5,676 nucleotides of DNA from Bacteroides sp. CAG:144. GTDB lineage: Bacteria; Bacteroidota; Bacteroidia; Bacteroidales; UBA11471. Both the position numbers and the translations under genes were made by a program. How positions within the stretch are numbered: position 1 is the stretch's first letter; the number at the start of each line of letters is the position of its first letter. The notes under the pieces were generated by a model that had not been told where the DNA came from, searched no databases, and was given only the letters and a program-made list of their open reading frames with translations. This document shows positions 1 through 5,676 of the stretch, in pieces. The stretch spans positions 31,391 through 37,066 of the forward strand of contig HF999739.1 in assembly GCA_000434215.1 (NCBI GenBank), read 5' to 3'.

Positions 1-494
1 CTGCCGGTATATCGGCTCGTATTCTCGAAATCCGGAAAGATAAGGTACGCGAGGCTTTATCCGATTTTAAAGGTGTCGAACACCGTCTCGAAAAAGTGGC
101 CGATGTGCGGGGTGTGTCGTTTATCAATGATTCCAAAGCGACCAATGTCAATTCGTGCTGGTATGCATTGGAGAGTATGACTACACCTGTGGTGCTGATT
201 CTTGGCGGAAAAGATAAGGGCAACGATTACACCGAAATCGAGTCGCTTGTCAAAGAGAAAGTCAAGGCCATTGTATGTATGGGAGTAGACAATCGTAAAC
301 TGCATGATTTCTTTGATGGAAAAGTCGAGATGGCTGGTGATGCGTTATCGATGAGTGAAGCCGTAGAGAAAGCTTTTGCCGCAGCACAGCCCGGCGATAC
401 GGTGTTGCTCTCGCCGTGTTGTGCGAGCTTTGACCTGTTCAAGAGTTATGAGGACCGTGGACGGCAATTCAAGGAATGCGTGCGCAGTTTATAA
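1..494 (+). CDS. murD: UDP-N-acetylmuramoylalanine--D-glutamate ligase, 3' part
   Basis: This is the C-terminal 163 residues of MurD, read in the frame whose first whole codon is at base 3 and ending at TAA 492-494. The gene begins upstream of the window; the usual family length is about 440-450 aa, so roughly 280 residues are missing. MurD is the cytoplasmic ATP-dependent ligase that adds D-glutamate to UDP-MurNAc-L-Ala. In partial-protein numbering, the segment holds HRLE (27-30), the signature NDSKATN (42-48), GGKDKGNDY (68-76) and SPCCASFDLF (137-146) followed by RG (152-153). In the family the DSKATN lysine and the later Lys, Ser and Phe positions lie around the UDP-muramoyl substrate and the incoming D-Glu. 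It covers the end of the central ATPase domain and the whole C-terminal Rossmann-like ligase domain. The next gene, ftsW, starts 27 nt after the stop. The reading frame is intact and the assignment is firm. Confidence 0.96.
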   Translation, partial: AGISARILEIRKDKVREALSDFKGVEHRLEKVADVRGVSFINDSKATNVNSCWYALESMTTPVVLILGGKDKGNDYTEIESLVKEKVKAIVCMGVDNRKLHDFFDGKVEMAGDALSMSEAVEKAFAAAQPGDTVLLSPCCASFDLFKSYEDRGRQFKECVRSL

Positions 495-505
495 TCGGGT
501 TCTGT

Positions 506-513
506 AAAGGGAG
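506..513 (+). promoter_or_regulatory. Shine-Dalgarno-like site before ftsW
   Basis: The sequence AAAGGGAG lies in the murD-ftsW gap. Its end is 8 nt before the ATG at 522, a normal Shine-Dalgarno spacing. It overlaps the alternative GTG start at 513, so it could not serve that codon. It therefore supports ATG 522. Shine-Dalgarno sites are used only weakly in Bacteroidota, so this is supporting evidence, not proof. Confidence 0.45.
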
Positions 514-521
514 TGTGCGTG

Positions 522-1781
522 ATGAGTGAAAATAATACGATATTCAAAGGCGATCGATATCTGTGGGGAGTATACTTTTTGTTATGTCTCATTTCTATCG
601 TGGAAGTGTACAGTTCGTCGAGTTTCCTGACTCGTCGTGGCGGCGACTTTTTGGGTCCGGCCATGCGACAGATCTCTTTTGTATTGGCCGGTACGGCGTT
701 GGTAGTCATTATGCACAATCTGCATTACAAGTGGTGTAAGTTGTTGATGGCGTTTTTGGTGCCTTTATCGCTTGTTCTTATGCTTTGGGTCGACATTTTC
801 GGCTCGAATGTGAATGATGCCAGCCGTTGGCTGAATATTTTCGGTGTATCGATTCAACCGTCGGAGTTGGCTAAACTGGCTACGATTATTACGTTGGCGT
901 TTATATTAGCGAAATTCCGGTCGAAGGAGACGGGAAATGTAACCTCCGGGGCTTTCAAATGGAGTCTTATCGTGGCGGGCGTTTTCTGTTTTCTCATTGT
1001 TGTCGATAACTTTTCGACGGCGGCGTTGCTGGGCCTTGTCAGTTTTTGCATGATGATGGTGGCCGGAGTAGAGACGAAAAAGTTGTTGACGCTGGTCGCC
1101 GTTGCTGTCGTAGCGTTGGCTATACTTATACCGGTCTCGGTCGAGATATATGAGTATGAGAAGCGGGAAAAAGAACCGTTTCCGTTTCTCGGGGCCTCGC
1201 GTTTGTCGACGGTGGGCGGACGTACGGTGCGGTTTGTCGAGAATTTTGGCAAGCCGGCGTATGAAGAGCCTATCGGCAAAGACAATTATCAACCGCAACA
1301 TGCTTATATGGCGGTGGCCAACGGCGGAGTTTTTGGCGTATTCTTGGGGAACAGTCGGGAAAGAGATTTTCTGCCGCAGGCTTTTTCCGATTTCATCTAT
1401 GCCATTATTATTGAAGAAATGGGTTTGGTCGGCGGTATTGTCATCATGTTGCTTTATATGTCGATGCTTTTGCGGGCGGGTGTTATCGCCCGACGGTGCG
1501 ATAAAGCTTACCCGGCTTTTCTCATTACGGGATTGGCCATGATGATCGCTTTTCAGGCGTTGATCAATATGGGCGTGTCGGTGGGGCTTTTCCCTGTTAC
1601 GGGGCAGACACTTCCGCTGGTAAGTCGTGGCGGTACGTCGTTCCTTATTACGAGTGCGTATTTCGGCATTATGCTTAGCGTAAGCCGTTTTGCCAAACAG
1701 TCGGGGAAAAATGAAAATGTAGAAGAACCTCTTGTGGAGGAGAACGGAGATATTTCCGCTCCTAATCCTGCGCAGATGTAA
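522..1781 (+). CDS. ftsW: FtsW, septal peptidoglycan glycosyltransferase (SEDS family)
   Basis: This is a complete 419-residue polytopic membrane protein of the SEDS (shape, elongation, division, sporulation) family, which polymerises lipid II into glycan strands at the septum together with the transpeptidase FtsI (PBP3). About ten hydrophobic segments are visible, near residues 13-30, 50-66, 73-93, 115-132, 147-162, 163-183, 187-206, 291-318, 331-354 and 371-391. A large extracytoplasmic loop lies between the seventh and eighth. Family motifs are NDASRW (98-103) followed by QPSELAK (112-118), and FSDFIYA (288-294), whose Asp290 aligns with the catalytic Asp297 of E. coli FtsW. A late GVSVGLFPVTG segment (351-361) leads into LPLVSRGGTS (364-373). 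Its position between murD and murG argues for FtsW over its paralog RodA. The tail after 392 is hydrophilic and acidic. I chose ATG 522 over an in-frame GTG at 513 because a Shine-Dalgarno-like site sits 8 nt upstream. Confidence 0.95.
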   Translation: MSENNTIFKGDRYLWGVYFLLCLISIVEVYSSSSFLTRRGGDFLGPAMRQISFVLAGTALVVIMHNLHYKWCKLLMAFLVPLSLVLMLWVDIFGSNVNDASRWLNIFGVSIQPSELAKLATIITLAFILAKFRSKETGNVTSGAFKWSLIVAGVFCFLIVVDNFSTAALLGLVSFCMMMVAGVETKKLLTLVAVAVVALAILIPVSVEIYEYEKREKEPFPFLGASRLSTVGGRTVRFVENFGKPAYEEPIGKDNYQPQHAYMAVANGGVFGVFLGNSRERDFLPQAFSDFIYAIIIEEMGLVGGIVIMLLYMSMLLRAGVIARRCDKAYPAFLITGLAMMIAFQALINMGVSVGLFPVTGQTLPLVSRGGTSFLITSAYFGIMLSVSRFAKQSGKNENVEEPLVEENGDISAPNPAQM

Positions 1782-1802
1782 GAGATAAATAAAGAATAAG
1801 TC

Positions 1803-2921
1803 ATGTCAGATCAAATAAGAATGTTGGTAAGCGGCGGCGGAACCGGTGGACATATATTCCCGGCTGTATCGATCGCCAATGCCGTAAAAGAAAAGTGCCC
1901 TCGGGCCGAAATCCTTTTTGTCGGAGCCGAAGATCGAATGGAAATGGAGAAAGTCCCGGCGGCCGGATATAAGATCGTCGGGCTTCCTATCAGTGGTTTT
2001 TCCCGCAGGCATGTGTGGAAAAACTTTCGCGTATTGTATCGTCTTATGAAAAGTATCGGACGGGCACGTGCGATTGTGAAGACGTTCCGTCCCGATATTG
2101 CTGTGGGCGTCGGTGGCTATGCCAGTGGACCCACGTTGTGGGCGGCAGCCCGTCGTGGTGTTCCCACCCTTATACAGGAACAGAATTCTTATGCCGGCGT
2201 AACCAATAAACTTTTGGCTTCGAAAGCGGTGAAGATCTGTGTTGCTTACGAGAATATGGAGCGATTTTTCCCGAAAGAGCGTATCGTTCTGACCGGAAAT
2301 CCCGTGCGGCAATCGTTACAGGGTATTTCGTGTACACGGGAAGAAGCCATAACCTTTTTCGGCCTCGACCCGAAGAAAAAGACGGTTCTGGTCGTCGGTG
2401 GAAGTTTGGGTGCACGTACTATCAATCAAAGTGTTATTTCCGCCCTCGATCGTATTCCCGGTGATGAGGTACAGCTTATCTGGCAGAGCGGGAAATATTA
2501 TGAGGAAAGCGTGAAAGCAGCTCTTGCCGGCAAAGATTACGATTATGTCGTGCAAATGCCGTTCATCACCCGCATGGATATGGCCTACAAGGCGGCCGAT
2601 TTGGTTATATCCCGAGCCGGAGCCGGTTCTATTTCGGAACTCTGCCTGTTGGGAAAACCGGCTCTTTTGGTCCCTTCTCCCAATGTGGCGGAAGATCACC
2701 AGACGAAAAATGCGATGGCACTCTCGGAAAAAGGGGCGGCTTTGCTTATCCCCGATAGCGAGGCTGTTGCCCGTCTCATCGATACGGCGATGGACATTGT
2801 ACGGAACGATGTTTTGCTTGAAAAAATGCAGCAGCGTATTCTTTCGTTGGCGCAACGTGATTCGGCGGCCCGTATCGCCGATATTATTCTTGAAATCGTA
2901 GCGGAGAAAAAATCGAAATGA
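1803..2921 (+). CDS. murG: UDP-GlcNAc:lipid I N-acetylglucosaminyltransferase
   Basis: This is a complete 372-residue GT-B glycosyltransferase, the usual MurG length. It transfers GlcNAc from UDP-GlcNAc to undecaprenyl-PP-MurNAc-pentapeptide (lipid I), giving lipid II, as a peripheral protein on the cytoplasmic face of the membrane. The N-terminal acceptor domain starts with the glycine-rich loop GGGTGGHIFPA (11-21) and includes GGYASGP (104-110), EQN (126-128) and GNPVR (165-169). The C-terminal donor domain carries GGSLGA (199-204), then SRAGAGSISEL (270-280), where Glu279 corresponds to the UDP-GlcNAc ribose-binding Glu of the family, and DHQTKNA (298-304). Gln125 replaces the His that precedes EQN in E. 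coli; I believe this is common in Bacteroidota. The start is the ATG 21 nt after the ftsW stop. An A-rich leader with no clear Shine-Dalgarno site precedes it. A second in-frame ATG at codon 7 would still leave the glycine loop intact. The stop overlaps the murC start as ATGA. Confidence 0.97.
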   Translation: MSDQIRMLVSGGGTGGHIFPAVSIANAVKEKCPRAEILFVGAEDRMEMEKVPAAGYKIVGLPISGFSRRHVWKNFRVLYRLMKSIGRARAIVKTFRPDIAVGVGGYASGPTLWAAARRGVPTLIQEQNSYAGVTNKLLASKAVKICVAYENMERFFPKERIVLTGNPVRQSLQGISCTREEAITFFGLDPKKKTVLVVGGSLGARTINQSVISALDRIPGDEVQLIWQSGKYYEESVKAALAGKDYDYVVQMPFITRMDMAYKAADLVISRAGAGSISELCLLGKPALLVPSPNVAEDHQTKNAMALSEKGAALLIPDSEAVARLIDTAMDIVRNDVLLEKMQQRILSLAQRDSAARIADIILEIVAEKKSK

Positions 2922-4297
2922 AAACCTTGACAGCATATACATCTATTTATTTTATCGGTGCAGGCGGTATAGGTATGAGTGCACTCGTGCGCTATTGTTT
3001 GGCAAAAGGATATACTGTTGCCGGTTATGACAAGACCCGTTCGGTATTGACCGAGGCTCTTGAAAAAGAAGGCGCGGAATTGTTTTACGATGAGTCGGCC
3101 GATTTGATACCTGCTTCGTTTCGAGATCCCGGACATACACTGGTCGTTTATACTCCGGCCGTGCCCGATACACATGATGGCCTTGTATATTTTAGAGACC
3201 ACGCATTTACCGTGGTAAAACGGGCGGAATTGTTGGGTCTTATCACTCGTGAGAGCCGGGGTCTTTGTGTTGCGGGGACGCATGGAAAAACGACGACATC
3301 GAGTATGACGGCGCATATTTTGGCACAATCGTCGGTCGGTTGCAGTGCGTTTCTCGGCGGTATATTGAAGAATTACGACAGTAACCTGATACTCTCCGAT
3401 AAGAGCGATTTGGTCGTTGTCGAAGCCGATGAGTACGACCGTTCGTTTCATCACTTGCGACCGTATATGGCGGTGATAACAGCGACCGATGCCGACCATC
3501 TCGACATCTACGGGACGTATGAAGCCTATCTCGAAAGTTTCCGGCATTTTACTTCGTTGATACGTCCCGAGGGCGTATTGATCGTAAAAAAAGGATTGCC
3601 TTTGCGTCCCGAGTTGGCCGAAGGGGTGCGGTTGTATACCTATTCGCTCGATGACGGCGGAGATTTTTACGCCCGAAATATCCGTATGGGAAACGGTAAG
3701 ATTCTTTTCGATTGGGTTTATCCCGGAGGAGTTGTTTCCGACATCGATTTGGGCGTTCCTGTGCGGGTGAATATCGAAAACGGGGTCGCTGCGATGGCTC
3801 TTGCGTGGCTCAATGGGGCTGCACCCGAAGAGATGCGTCGGGCCATGAAAACTTTTGCAGGGGCGCGTCGGCGTTTCGATTTCTGGATACGCGAAGGCAA
3901 GACGGTTCTGGTCGATGATTACGCCCACCATCCCGATGAGATAAAAGCCAGTATTTCGTCTCTGCGGGCATTGTATGCCGGTAAAAAGATTTCGGTCGTA
4001 TTCCAGCCCCACCTATATAGTCGGACACGGGATTTTTGCGATGAATTCGCTGCGGCACTTTCATTGGCCGATGAATTACTTCTGCTCGATATATATCCGG
4101 CGCGGGAGCAGCCTATACCGGGAGTTACTTCCCGGATTATTTTCGATAAGGTAAAATGTGAGAGGAAAGAGCTTTGTTCCAAAGAAAAGTTGCTCGAAAC
4201 GATAAAAGAACGTAACTTTGAAGTCCTTATAACGTTGGGCGCAGGAGATATCGACCGCCTTTTGCCAGCGATAAAAGATGAGATACTTGCGAAATGA
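2918..4297 (+). CDS. murC: UDP-N-acetylmuramate--L-alanine ligase
   Basis: This is a complete 459-residue Mur ligase, typical in length for MurC. It joins L-alanine to UDP-MurNAc using ATP, the first peptide-stem step, in the cytoplasm. The N-terminal UDP-binding domain opens with FIGAGGIGM (12-20). The central ATPase domain has the P-loop GTHGKTTT (120-127), the metal-binding segment EADEYD (169-174) and DADHLD (191-196). The C-terminal domain has GARRRFD (315-321), DDYAHHP (333-339), QPHLYSRT (363-370) and YPAREQPIPGV (393-403), which distinguish MurC from MurD, MurE and MurF. Where many Mur ligases have an HNxxN motif, this protein reads VNIEN (284-288), so the His is replaced by Val. Start and stop are both in 4-nt ATGA overlaps with murG and ftsQ, consistent with translational coupling. 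A GGAG at 2903-2906 lies 11 nt before the start. A possible Bacteroides-type promoter lies within its last 110 bases. Confidence 0.97.
   Translation: MKTLTAYTSIYFIGAGGIGMSALVRYCLAKGYTVAGYDKTRSVLTEALEKEGAELFYDESADLIPASFRDPGHTLVVYTPAVPDTHDGLVYFRDHAFTVVKRAELLGLITRESRGLCVAGTHGKTTTSSMTAHILAQSSVGCSAFLGGILKNYDSNLILSDKSDLVVVEADEYDRSFHHLRPYMAVITATDADHLDIYGTYEAYLESFRHFTSLIRPEGVLIVKKGLPLRPELAEGVRLYTYSLDDGGDFYARNIRMGNGKILFDWVYPGGVVSDIDLGVPVRVNIENGVAAMALAWLNGAAPEEMRRAMKTFAGARRRFDFWIREGKTVLVDDYAHHPDEIKASISSLRALYAGKKISVVFQPHLYSRTRDFCDEFAAALSLADELLLLDIYPAREQPIPGVTSRIIFDKVKCERKELCSKEKLLETIKERNFEVLITLGAGDIDRLLPAIKDEILAK
4190..4220 (+). promoter_or_regulatory. candidate Bacteroides-type promoter inside murC, upstream of ftsQ
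   Basis: TTG at 4190-4192 and TAACTTTG at 4213-4220 are separated by 20 nt. The second element matches the Bacteroidota -7 consensus TAnnTTTG exactly. The first fits the core of the -33 element (TTTG/TTG) at acceptable spacing. Transcription would begin a few bases after 4220, about 65-70 nt before the ftsQ ATG. The site lies within murC codons, and a six-base degenerate match is expected about once by chance in a window this size. It is therefore only a candidate for an internal promoter driving ftsQ-ftsA and genes beyond. Confidence 0.25.
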
Positions 4298-5025
4298 AAC
4301 GCTTCTTTACTTACATATTGGCCTTGTTTCTTCCCGTTTACCTGCTGGTCTCGCTGGTATGGGGAAATTCCGTGGCTCGTAATAGGCCATGTAAGGGGTT
4401 GTGTGTAACGGTCGTGGACAGTGCGCAGGCGCAATATGTCTCGGCCGATGAGATACGGACTTATCTTGAAAAGTATGTTCCGACGGATAAAAAAACTATT
4501 TTAGCAGAAATAAATACCGAGGAGATGGAGGCTCTCCTGTCGGAGAATCGGCTTGTCGAGGAGGTACGGTGCTATAAAACGCCATCGGGACTATTGCGGG
4601 TGGATATTTCCCAACGAGTACCTATTTTGCGGGTGTTGGGCGATAGTGCAGCCTATTTTCTCGATGAACACGGCGAAATGATGCCGGCCGGATTGCCCGA
4701 GGCCGTTTCTGTTCCGGTGGCTACCGGCCATATATCATCGGCTTATGCGCGGGAAGCCCTTTATCCCTTTGCCTGTTTTTTACGGGAAAATGCTTTTTGG
4801 CAGGCACAGGTCGAACAGATTTATGTCGATGACCGGCAGAATGTGGAGTTGATTCCCCGGGTGGGAGACCATCGTATCTTGCTGGGAGAGCTTACGGCCT
4901 ATGAGGAGAAATTGGATAATTTACGGTGTTTATATGAACAAGCTCTGTCGGAGTGCGGTTGGAACAAATACCATACCATCAATCTCAAATATAAAGACCA
5001 AGTGGTGTGTACACGCCGAAAATAG
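4294..5025 (+). CDS. ftsQ: FtsQ/DivIB-type cell division protein
   Basis: This is a complete 243-residue bitopic membrane protein. In the divisome, FtsQ bridges early cytoplasmic components and the later FtsW-FtsI machinery through its periplasmic domain, together with FtsB and FtsL. It has a very short cytoplasmic end (MKRFFT), one hydrophobic anchor near residues 7-24, and an otherwise extracytoplasmic chain. Residues about 35-105 look like the POTRA region: a beta strand at 37-42, then YVSADEIRTYLEK (48-60) and a strand at 91-105. The FtsQ-like QRVPILRV (107-114) and DEHGEMMP (124-131) follow, and then the beta domain ending in YKDQVV (233-238). Sequence conservation in this family is low, so topology and the position between murC and ftsA carry much of the call. 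The start lies within the murC stop (ATGA). No Shine-Dalgarno site is evident, so coupled translation is likely. Seven cysteines (33, 37, 93, 161, 212, 221, 239) fall in the predicted periplasmic part. Confidence 0.9.
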   Translation: MKRFFTYILALFLPVYLLVSLVWGNSVARNRPCKGLCVTVVDSAQAQYVSADEIRTYLEKYVPTDKKTILAEINTEEMEALLSENRLVEEVRCYKTPSGLLRVDISQRVPILRVLGDSAAYFLDEHGEMMPAGLPEAVSVPVATGHISSAYAREALYPFACFLRENAFWQAQVEQIYVDDRQNVELIPRVGDHRILLGELTAYEEKLDNLRCLYEQALSECGWNKYHTINLKYKDQVVCTRRK

Positions 5026-5028
5026 AAT

Positions 5029-5033
5029 AGGAG
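5029..5033 (+). promoter_or_regulatory. Shine-Dalgarno-like site before ftsA
   Basis: AGGAG sits in the 11-nt ftsQ-ftsA gap. It is 3 nt from the first in-frame ATG (5037) and 9 nt from the second (5043). Spacing alone favours the second. The AAA immediately before 5037 suits the A-rich start context seen in Bacteroidota and favours the first. The choice changes the protein by only two residues. Confidence 0.45.
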
Positions 5034-5036
5034 AAA

Positions 5037-5676
5037 ATGGATATGCAGGACGAAAAAAGATACATTGTAGCGGTCGATTTGGGTTCCTCTCATATTACTG
5101 GAGCTGTCGGCCATCGCGATGACGACGGCCGGTTTACGGTCGATGCGGTAGAAATCGGGGAGAGTAAGGACGGTATCAAACGGGGACGGGTCATCAATGT
5201 CTCTGATGTCGCGCTTAAACTCTCGCAAATATTCCGCCGTCTCGAAGCCCGTATTTCGCCGAGTAAAATATCAAAAGTATATGTAGGTGTGAGCGGACAA
5301 TCGATACGTTCGATTGAATTCCCTGTGGTACGGACGATTTCTTCCGAATCTCCTATCGACGACTCTCTGCTTGCCGAGCTTGAAGCCGAGGCACGCGATC
5401 GGATATTGGAGAATAATTTGGTCGTTTTCGATGTGATTCCCGGGGAATGCCGGGTCGATGGCCGGGCCACCGAGAAACCATGTGGCCAGTATGGCTCTGA
5501 AATACGTGTCTCGTATCGTCTTATTGTAGGGAACGAGATTCATAAACGGAATATCGATCGGGTTTTCGAGCAAGCCAAAATGCCTATTGCCGGATATATC
5601 TGTACGGCTAATGCGGCGGCGATGGCTGTTCTTTCCGAAGAAGAACGCCGGCAAGGTTGCGCTTTGCTCGATTGCG
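5037..5676 (+). CDS. ftsA: cell division protein FtsA, 5' part
   Basis: This is the N-terminal 213 codons of FtsA, open to the window edge; the rest of the gene, probably a further 200 residues or more, is missing. FtsA is the actin-like ATPase that tethers FtsZ polymers to the inner membrane and recruits later divisome proteins. The phosphate-1 loop of the actin fold is seen as AVDLGSS (12-18). IKRGRVINV (47-55) follows, then the FtsA-specific 1C subdomain beginning at YVGVSGQSIRSIE (82-94) and running to about 165, with FDVIP (131-135). The visible end, GCALLDC (207-213), is the strand leading into the phosphate-2 loop. The 1C segment and the position after ftsQ separate it from MreB, DnaK and PilM. 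An alternative start at 5043 removes two residues. The membrane-targeting amphipathic helix expected at the C-terminus lies outside the window. ftsZ is expected next downstream, but this is inference. Confidence 0.95.
   Translation, partial: MDMQDEKRYIVAVDLGSSHITGAVGHRDDDGRFTVDAVEIGESKDGIKRGRVINVSDVALKLSQIFRRLEARISPSKISKVYVGVSGQSIRSIEFPVVRTISSESPIDDSLLAELEAEARDRILENNLVVFDVIPGECRVDGRATEKPCGQYGSEIRVSYRLIVGNEIHKRNIDRVFEQAKMPIAGYICTANAAAMAVLSEEERRQGCALLDC

Noticed and set aside
1782..1802. The A-rich ftsW-murG gap as a possible promoter or terminator
   Set aside because: It is only 21 nt long, with no inverted repeat and no TAnnTTTG element; it reads as a simple leader for murG.
2612..2630. Short tandem GAGCCG/GAGCCGG repeat in murG
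   Set aside because: It encodes the conserved RAGAGS segment of the donor site, so protein sequence explains it.
2316..2942. A 208-codon minus-strand open frame opposite murG
   Set aside because: It is a shadow of murG: its translation is rich in Arg, His and Gly with no family motif, and it overlaps the other antisense frame.
3586..3592. A run of seven A residues followed by GG in murC, a possible slippage site
   Set aside because: The zero frame continues intact through conserved MurC motifs, no downstream stimulatory structure is evident, and a shifted frame gives no meaningful product. A second A7 run in ftsQ (4489-4495) is equally uninformative.
2696..4012. A 438-codon open frame on the minus strand, antisense to murC and the end of murG
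   Set aside because: It lies opposite two genes with full sets of catalytic motifs. The translation shows no recognisable domain and no pattern of a folded protein. Long antisense frames of this kind arise from codon bias in the sense gene.
4986..4993. A minus-strand match to TAnnTTTG near the end of ftsQ
   Set aside because: It is a single short match on the strand with no credible gene to drive, and is expected by chance.

Overview
This window is an internal slice of a dcw (division and cell wall) gene cluster. It contains six genes, all on the + strand and tightly packed: the 3' end of murD, then complete ftsW, murG, murC and ftsQ, and the 5' part of ftsA. Five family assignments rest on several conserved motifs each. 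ftsQ, a poorly conserved family, rests on topology, a few motifs and position.

The order murD-ftsW-murG-murC-ftsQ-ftsA, with no murB or ddl between murC and ftsQ, is the arrangement I know from Bacteroidota. The lineage-style sequence variants fit this too: the FtsW segment ending in FSDFIYA, the MurG EQNSYAGVTNK segment, and weak or absent Shine-Dalgarno sites at several starts. I infer a member of the Bacteroidales with mid-range GC (roughly half by eye, not computed). I cannot name the genus from the sequence alone.

Layout: murD C-terminal part (to 494), 27-nt gap, ftsW (522-1781), 21-nt gap, murG (1803-2921), 4-nt ATGA overlap, murC (2918-4297), 4-nt ATGA overlap, ftsQ (4294-5025), 11-nt gap, ftsA (from 5037 past the window edge). 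No intergenic stretch exceeds 27 nt. I see no terminator, RNA gene, mobile element, repeat array or CRISPR. The whole window reads as part of one transcription unit that starts upstream and continues downstream, presumably into ftsZ.

The genes work together. MurC and MurD add the first two amino acids to UDP-MurNAc in the cytoplasm. MurG adds GlcNAc to lipid I to make lipid II at the inner face of the membrane. FtsW polymerises lipid II into septal glycan with its partner transpeptidase. FtsQ scaffolds the divisome in the periplasm, and FtsA tethers FtsZ to the membrane.

I found no undescribed system here. The points worth a second look are modest: a Bacteroides-type promoter match inside the 3' end of murC, two start-codon ambiguities, the direct murC/ftsQ junction, seven cysteines in the predicted periplasmic part of FtsQ, and substitutions in otherwise widely conserved MurC, MurG and FtsW motifs.
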